From Bacillus vallismortis (lineage in GTDB: Bacteria > Bacillota > Bacilli > Bacillales > Bacillaceae): a stretch of DNA of 64,000 nt. Position numbers and translations under genes: made by a program. Below, in pieces: positions 60,330 to 64,000 of the stretch. How positions within the stretch are numbered: position 1 is the first letter of the stretch; every line of letters begins with the position of its first letter. The notes beneath the pieces were generated by a model. That model was given only the letters and a program-made list of their open reading frames with translations. It made no database searches and was not told the DNA's origin. The stretch is from positions 3,400,137 to 3,464,136 of the forward strand of contig NZ_CP160797.1 of assembly GCF_040784915.1 (NCBI RefSeq), in the 5' to 3' direction.

Positions 60330-62744
60330 TTATTTTACTTTTTGCAGACGCAACGCATTCAGAACAACGGAAACGGAGCTGAATGCCATTGCTGCTCCCG
60401 CTATCCATGGCGCTAAAAATCCGAGCGCTGCGATCGGGATGCCGAGGCTGTTATAGCCAAGCGCCCAGAATAAGTTTTGTTTAATGTTTTTCATCGTTAA
60501 TCTGCTCATGCGGATTGCATCAGCAATGCTATTCAAATCGCCGCGTATAAGCGTAATGTCCGCTGTTTCCATGGCAATATCCGTGCCTGTTCCAATCGCC
60601 ATGCCGATATCGGCTGTAGCTAGCGCCGGCGCATCGTTAATTCCGTCGCCTACCATGGCCGTCTGGCGCCCTTCTTTTTGCAGGCGGGAAATTTCTGCCG
60701 CCTTTTGTTCAGGAAGGACTTCCGCAATGACACTCGTAATTCCCGCTTCCTTCGCGATGGCTTCTGCAGTTCTGCGATTGTCACCTGTCATCATGATGAC
60801 ATCCAAGCCTAACGCATTCAGACGGGCCACTGCCTCTCGTGACGTGTCTTTTATCGTATCGGCAACAGCTACAAGCCCCGCGGCTTCACCATCAATCGAG
60901 ACAAGCATAACCGTTTTCCCTTCTGCCTCAAGTTCTTCCATTTGGGCAAGAAGATCCCTATGTTCGATCTGTTCGCTCTCCATTAACTTTCTTGTGCCGA
61001 CGAGAATGGTTTTGCCTCCGGCTTCAGCCAAAATGCCTGCGCCTACCTTTGCTTCAAAGCTGTTCAGCTTCGGTATTTCAAGCCCTTTTCCTTTCACGCC
61101 GGCAACAATCGCTTCGCCGAGCGGATGCTCCGATCCCGTTTCAGCTGCCGCCGTAAACTGAAGCAGTTCTGTTTCTTCAAAATGGCCGAATGGAATGGCA
61201 TCTGTCAATCGCGGCTTCCCGTTTGTCACAGTTCCGGTTTTATCGAGAACAATCGTATCGAGACGATGTGTTTTTTCTAAATGTTCGCCGCCTTTAAAGA
61301 GAATCCCGAATTCAGCCGCGCGGCCAGATCCAGCCATAATGCTCGTCGGAGTGGCAAGGCCCAGCGCACAAGGGCAGGCGATGACGAGCACCGCAATAAC
61401 CTTACTGATCGCTGCTGCAAAATCACCGGGAGCCGCCCAGATATACCAAATGAGGAAAGTGAGAAGGGCAATCCCCAATACAATGGGGACAAAAATGCCA
61501 GATATCTGATCAGCAAGACGCTGGATCGGCGCTTTTGACCCTTGTGCTTCCTCGACGATTTTAATGATATGAGAAAGCGCGGTATCCTTTCCGACATTGA
61601 CAGCTTTGATTTTCAGAAATCCATTTGAGTTAACGGTTGCGCCTGTCACGCTGTCACCCGGATTTTTATCAACTGGAAGGCTTTCTCCTGTAATCATCGA
61701 TTCATCTACAGCCGAGCGGCCTTCAATCACTTCTCCATCGACAGGAATTCGTTCGCCCGGTTTGACGTAAACAATGTCGTTTACCAGCACTTCTTCTATG
61801 GGTATGATTTGCTCCTGTCCGTCTCTTAAGACAGTCGCTGTTTTCGCTTGAAGCTTCATCAGCTTTTTAATGGCATCCGAAGAACGGCCCTTTGCTTTTG
61901 TTTCAAACAGCTTCCCTAACAAAATCAGCGTCAGCAATATCGCGCTTGTTTCATAGTAAAGGCCGGCTGTATGGCCATGGGAACCGAGGCTTTGGATCGT
62001 AATATAAAGGCTATAAGCATAAGCAGCCGTCGTTCCTAGCGCAACCAACACATCCATATTGGCGCTTTTATTTCTGAGCGCCTTATACGCACCCGTATAA
62101 AACGGCCAGCCGATCAGAAACTGCACTGGAGTCGCCAGCGCAAACTGCATCCACGGATTAAGGAATATATCCGGCACCCAAATGAACGAGGTAAATGTAA
62201 AATGGCTCACCATCGCCCAAAGTAGCGGAAACGATAGAACCGCTGAAAAGATCAGTCTCGCCGTTTGCTTCCGTTCTTCTTTCTTTTTAGAAGCTGCGGA
62301 ATCCCGTTGTTCATCGCCTTTCAGCTTAAGCTTATATCCCAGTTTATCTATCGCTTCTTTCAACTCGCTGACAGACGCTTCTTTTGGATTGTACTCGACC
62401 GCAACCGTTTCTAAAGCGAAGTTTACAGGAGCATTTGTGACGCCTTCTATTTTGTTAAGTCGCTTTTCAATCCGATTGGCGCAAGCCGCACACGTCATGC
62501 CTTCAATATCGAATTCAGCTTTTTCTGTTATGACGTGATAGCCCAGCTTTTCAATTTTTTCCTGAATCGCTACAGCTCCTGTTTCAGCAGGATCGTAGGT
62601 GACATTTGAGGTTTCCGTTGCCATATTGACATTGGCATCCGTGACACCCGGCATCCGCTTGAGGCCTTTTTCAATTCTGGAGGCACATGCCGCACAGGTC
62701 ATACCAGATACCTGCATCGCAATTTCCTTTTGTTCACTCAACAT
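60330..62744 (-). CDS. copA: Copper-exporting P1B-type ATPase CopA
   Basis: About 804 residues (YvgX). Two N-terminal heavy-metal domains, each with GMTCAACA, eight membrane helices, TGES, the Cu(I)-specific CPC in [28 protein letters not shown] motif SEHPLGEA and [11 protein letters not shown]. It exports Cu(I) delivered by CopZ. Start is ATG at 62744 or the TTG one codon later, behind AAAGGAG. It lies in the copZ-copA operon under CsoR. Transcription appears to end through the repeat at 60149-60314. Confidence 0.95.
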   Translation of the reverse strand: MLSEQKEIAMQVSGMTCAACASRIEKGLKRMPGVTDANVNMATETSNVTYDPAETGAVAIQEKIEKLGYHVITEKAEFDIEGMTCAACANRIEKRLNKIEGVTNAPVNFALETVAVEYNPKEASVSELKEAIDKLGYKLKLKGDEQRDSAASKKKEERKQTARLIFSAVLSFPLLWAMVSHFTFTSFIWVPDIFLNPWMQFALATPVQFLIGWPFYTGAYKALRNKSANMDVLVALGTTAAYAYSLYITIQSLGSHGHTAGLYYETSAILLTLILLGKLFETKAKGRSSDAIKKLMKLQAKTATVLRDGQEQIIPIEEVLVNDIVYVKPGERIPVDGEVIEGRSAVDESMITGESLPVDKNPGDSVTGATVNSNGFLKIKAVNVGKDTALSHIIKIVEEAQGSKAPIQRLADQISGIFVPIVLGIALLTFLIWYIWAAPGDFAAAISKVIAVLVIACPCALGLATPTSIMAGSGRAAEFGILFKGGEHLEKTHRLDTIVLDKTGTVTNGKPRLTDAIPFGHFEETELLQFTAAAETGSEHPLGEAIVAGVKGKGLEIPKLNSFEAKVGAGILAEAGGKTILVGTRKLMESEQIEHRDLLAQMEELEAEGKTVMLVSIDGEAAGLVAVADTIKDTSREAVARLNALGLDVIMMTGDNRRTAEAIAKEAGITSVIAEVLPEQKAAEISRLQKEGRQTAMVGDGINDAPALATADIGMAIGTGTDIAMETADITLIRGDLNSIADAIRMSRLTMKNIKQNLFWALGYNSLGIPIAALGFLAPWIAGAAMAFSSVSVVLNALRLQKVK

Positions 62745-62757
62745 ACTCACTCCTTTA

Positions 62758-62776
62758 TATACACCAGGGGGGTATA
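62758..62776. promoter_or_regulatory. CsoR-like dyad just upstream of copA
   Basis: TATAC-ACCAGGGGG-GTATA: 5-bp arms with a G-rich centre, about 14 bp before the copA start. It resembles the CsoR operator (GTATA/TATAC arms, C/G-run core) upstream of copZ, but is not identical. Confidence 0.4.
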
Positions 62777-62794
62777 TAAAAATGAAAGAAATAC

Positions 62795-62814
62795 CGCGCC
62801 TTCATAAAGGCGCG
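62795..62814 (-). terminator. Intra-operon hairpin between copZ and copA
   Basis: CGCGCCTT / AAGGCGCG, a perfect 8-bp GC-rich stem with a 4-nt loop, followed on the minus strand by GTATTTCTTTC. Lacking a proper T-run, it is probably a partial terminator or mRNA stabiliser giving more copZ than copA. Confidence 0.6.
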
Positions 62815-62824
62815 ATACCTTGAA

Positions 62825-63034
62825 TCAATCGGCTACATCATAGCCCTGATCTTCTATCGCATCCGCAATGTCTTTGACTGATACTTTGTCAGCATCAAAC
62901 GAAATATCGACTTTTCCCGCTTCCAGATTGACATGCACAGCACTTACCCCATCCAGTTCTCCCACGCTCGTTTCTACTGCTTTGACGCAGTGCTGACATG
63001 ACATTCCTTCAACTTGCAATGTTTTTTGGTCCAT
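62825..63034 (-). CDS. copZ: Copper chaperone CopZ
   Basis: A 69-residue heavy-metal-associated domain: metal site M-S-C13-x-x-C16 in EGMSCQHCVKAVE and a ferredoxin-like fold to VKDIADAIEDQGYDV. It buffers Cu(I) and passes it to CopA. First gene of copZA, behind AGGAGGAATTC, with the CsoR operator upstream. Confidence 0.96.
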   Translation of the reverse strand: MDQKTLQVEGMSCQHCVKAVETSVGELDGVSAVHVNLEAGKVDISFDADKVSVKDIADAIEDQGYDVAD

Positions 63035-63074
63035 ATGAATTCCTCCTGTTTGTTCTTTCTATTTTTATGCTACC

Positions 63075-63091
63075 ATACCCCCGTAGGGTAT
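63075..63091. promoter_or_regulatory. CsoR operator of copZA
   Basis: ATACCC-CCGTA-GGGTAT, a 6-5-6 inverted repeat with the C/G-run core of the known CsoR site, about 40 bp upstream of copZ. Confidence 0.88.
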
Positions 63092-63108
63092 TACAATATA
63101 AAAAGACT

Positions 63109-63411
63109 TTATGATTTTGTGAACTTTTTAAATACGTCCAATAGCTCAGAAATGGCTTGGTCCCCGTCTCCGCTTTTGATGGCATCCGCTACACAATGAT
63201 GGGTGTGGTCCTCAAGCAAGTGGAGAGCCACCTTTTGCATCGCCGCTTGAACAGCAGATATCTGCACAAGAATATCTACACAATACCTATCGTTTTCCAC
63301 CATGTTTTGAATACCTCTGACTTGGCCTTCTATCCGCTTCAGCCGGTTTGTAATTTGATCCTTTTCTTTTGAGCTTTTATGGTTTAATGTTTTATGTTCG
63401 TTATGCTCCAT
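63109..63411 (-). CDS. csoR: Copper-sensing repressor CsoR
   Basis: A 100-residue helical regulator (YvgZ). Cu(I) ligands: Cys44 in DRYCVDI, His69 in LEDHTHH and Cys73 in HHCVADA. The N-terminal RLKRIEGQVRGIQ helix is typical of the family. Start ATG at 63411 (M-E-H-N-E-H-K-T-L); further open codons to 63444 are not needed. It represses copZA from the operator at 63075-63091 and releases on Cu(I) binding. It lies on the same strand as copZ, 74 bp upstream. Confidence 0.95.
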   Translation of the reverse strand: MEHNEHKTLNHKSSKEKDQITNRLKRIEGQVRGIQNMVENDRYCVDILVQISAVQAAMQKVALHLLEDHTHHCVADAIKSGDGDQAISELLDVFKKFTKS

Positions 63412-63503
63412 GTGCACACCCCTGTTTCTTATATTCATTCCCATTATACTGATTGTCCAAACTGTTGTCTAAGCTTGACGCGGCAAAAAAATGAATCAGT
63501 TAG

Positions 63504-63529
63504 GTTTTACCATTTGATCAGAAGGGTAT
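63504..63529 (+). promoter_or_regulatory. SigB-type promoter upstream of iolW
   Basis: GTTTTA (63504-63509) and GGGTAT (63524-63529) are separated by 14 bp: 11 of 12 hexamer positions fit SigB. It lies 40 bp before iolW. Confidence 0.65.
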
Positions 63530-63539
63530 ATACCTTTTA

Positions 63540-63553
63540 TGAAAACGCTTTTA
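63540..63553 (+). promoter_or_regulatory. Possible catabolite-responsive element before iolW
   Basis: TGAAAACGCTTTTA differs from the CcpA cre consensus TGWAARCGYTWNCW at one position. It lies between the promoter and the ribosome binding site AAAGGAGAG, where binding would block transcription. Confidence 0.45.
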
Positions 63554-63568
63554 AAGGAGAGAAGAAAA

Positions 63569-64000
63569 GTGGATACGATAAAGGTTGGGGTATTAGGGTA
63601 CGGGCTGTCTGGTTCGGTTTTTCACGCGCCGCTGCTTGCTGTTCTGGATGAGTATCACATCAGTAAAGTCATGACATCGCGGACAGAAGAAGTGAAACAG
63701 GATTTTCCGGATGCAGAAGTTGTGCATGAGCTTGAGGAAATGACAAATGATCCGGCCATTGAACTTGTCATTGTCACCACCCCGAGCGGCCTTCATTATG
63801 AGCATGCCATGGCATGCATTCAGGCCGGAAAACACGTTGTAATGGAAAAACCGATGACAGCGACAGCTGAAGAAGGGGAAAAATTAAAGCAGGCTGCCGT
63901 TGAAAAAGGCGTATTGTTAAGTGTCTATCATAATCGGCGCTGGGATAACGACTTTTTAACGATAAAAAAACTGATCGCTGATGGATCCCTTGAAGATATC
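63569..64000 (+). CDS. iolW: NADP-dependent scyllo-inositol dehydrogenase IolW (partial)
   Basis: The first 144 residues of a Gfo/Idh/MocA-family oxidoreductase (YvaA). Nucleotide motif GVLGYGLSGSVFHAP, then TTPSGLHYEHA and the EKPMTATAEEG motif with the conserved Lys. 168 IolW interconverts scyllo-inositol and scyllo-inosose with NADP(H). Start GTG at 63569 behind AAAGGAGAG. It continues past the window end. A SigB-type promoter and a cre-like site precede it. Confidence 0.9.
   Translation, partial: MDTIKVGVLGYGLSGSVFHAPLLAVLDEYHISKVMTSRTEEVKQDFPDAEVVHELEEMTNDPAIELVIVTTPSGLHYEHAMACIQAGKHVVMEKPMTATAEEGEKLKQAAVEKGVLLSVYHNRRWDNDFLTIKKLIADGSLEDI

Noticed and set aside
60484..61161. A 225-codon open frame opposite copA
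   Set aside because: Antisense shadow; low-complexity Ser/Ala/Ile composition from codon bias of copA.

Overview
The window comes from a bacterium of the Bacillus subtilis species complex. The gene order matches what I remember of the B. subtilis 168 chromosome from yusX to iolW (yvaA). The proteins resemble the 168 proteins closely but are not identical, so this is probably a related strain or sister species. Almost all of it is ordinary chromosomal backbone. The clearest differences are an IS200-type insertion between copA and cadA, and two diverged copies of a structured repeat of about 165 bp next to helD and copA.

Layout: 1-2000 holds a partial oligoendopeptidase F gene, yusZ and the PerR-controlled Dps gene mrgA. 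2000-5700 is the secretion-stress locus htrB / cssRS, with an unlisted 27-codon ORF in the htrB leader. 5700-8610 has yirB, yuxN, fumC and a small DUF3970-type gene. 8700-12350 is the gerA germinant receptor operon. 12359-16870 is the cell-envelope stress operon liaIHGFSR, read on the minus strand. 17000-22620 carries an MFS transporter and the vitamin B12 uptake operon (btuF-btuC-btuD-btuR, formerly yvrCBA-yvqK) behind a cobalamin riboswitch. 22770-24480 has two sugar/short-chain metabolism genes. 24549-30031 holds the yvrG-yvrHb two-component system and the acid-stress SigO locus: sigO-rsoA, yvrJ, oxdC and the anti-sigma gene yvrL, with three matching SigO-type promoters. 30066-33154 is a MacAB-like ABC exporter. 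33326-37359 is the Fur-controlled ferrichrome system. 37415-42262 has a small membrane protein, the lysine-riboswitch-controlled permease yvsH, sspJ, yvsG and the LTA primase yvgJ. 42287-44770 is molybdate regulation and uptake (yvgK, modA, modB, without modC). 44799-48399 has yvgN, yvgO and nhaK. 48636-52206 is sulfite reductase cysJI. 52593-56991 has helD, yvgT and the thiol oxidoreductase pair bdbD-bdbC. 57113-63411 is metal efflux (cadA; csoR, copZ, copA) interrupted by the IS. iolW starts at 63569 and runs off the end.

Many loci sense and respond to stress: PerR (peroxide), CssRS (misfolded secreted protein), LiaRS (cell-wall antibiotics), SigO (acid/oxalate), Fur, CsoR and CzrA (metals), and two SigB-type promoters. 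No rRNA, tRNA, CRISPR array or prophage was seen. The least explained part is the repeat pair. Both copies lie just beyond the 3' end of a minus-strand gene. Each is bracketed by exact 12-14 bp direct repeats made of that gene's own terminator arm, and a central helix is maintained with a compensatory change.
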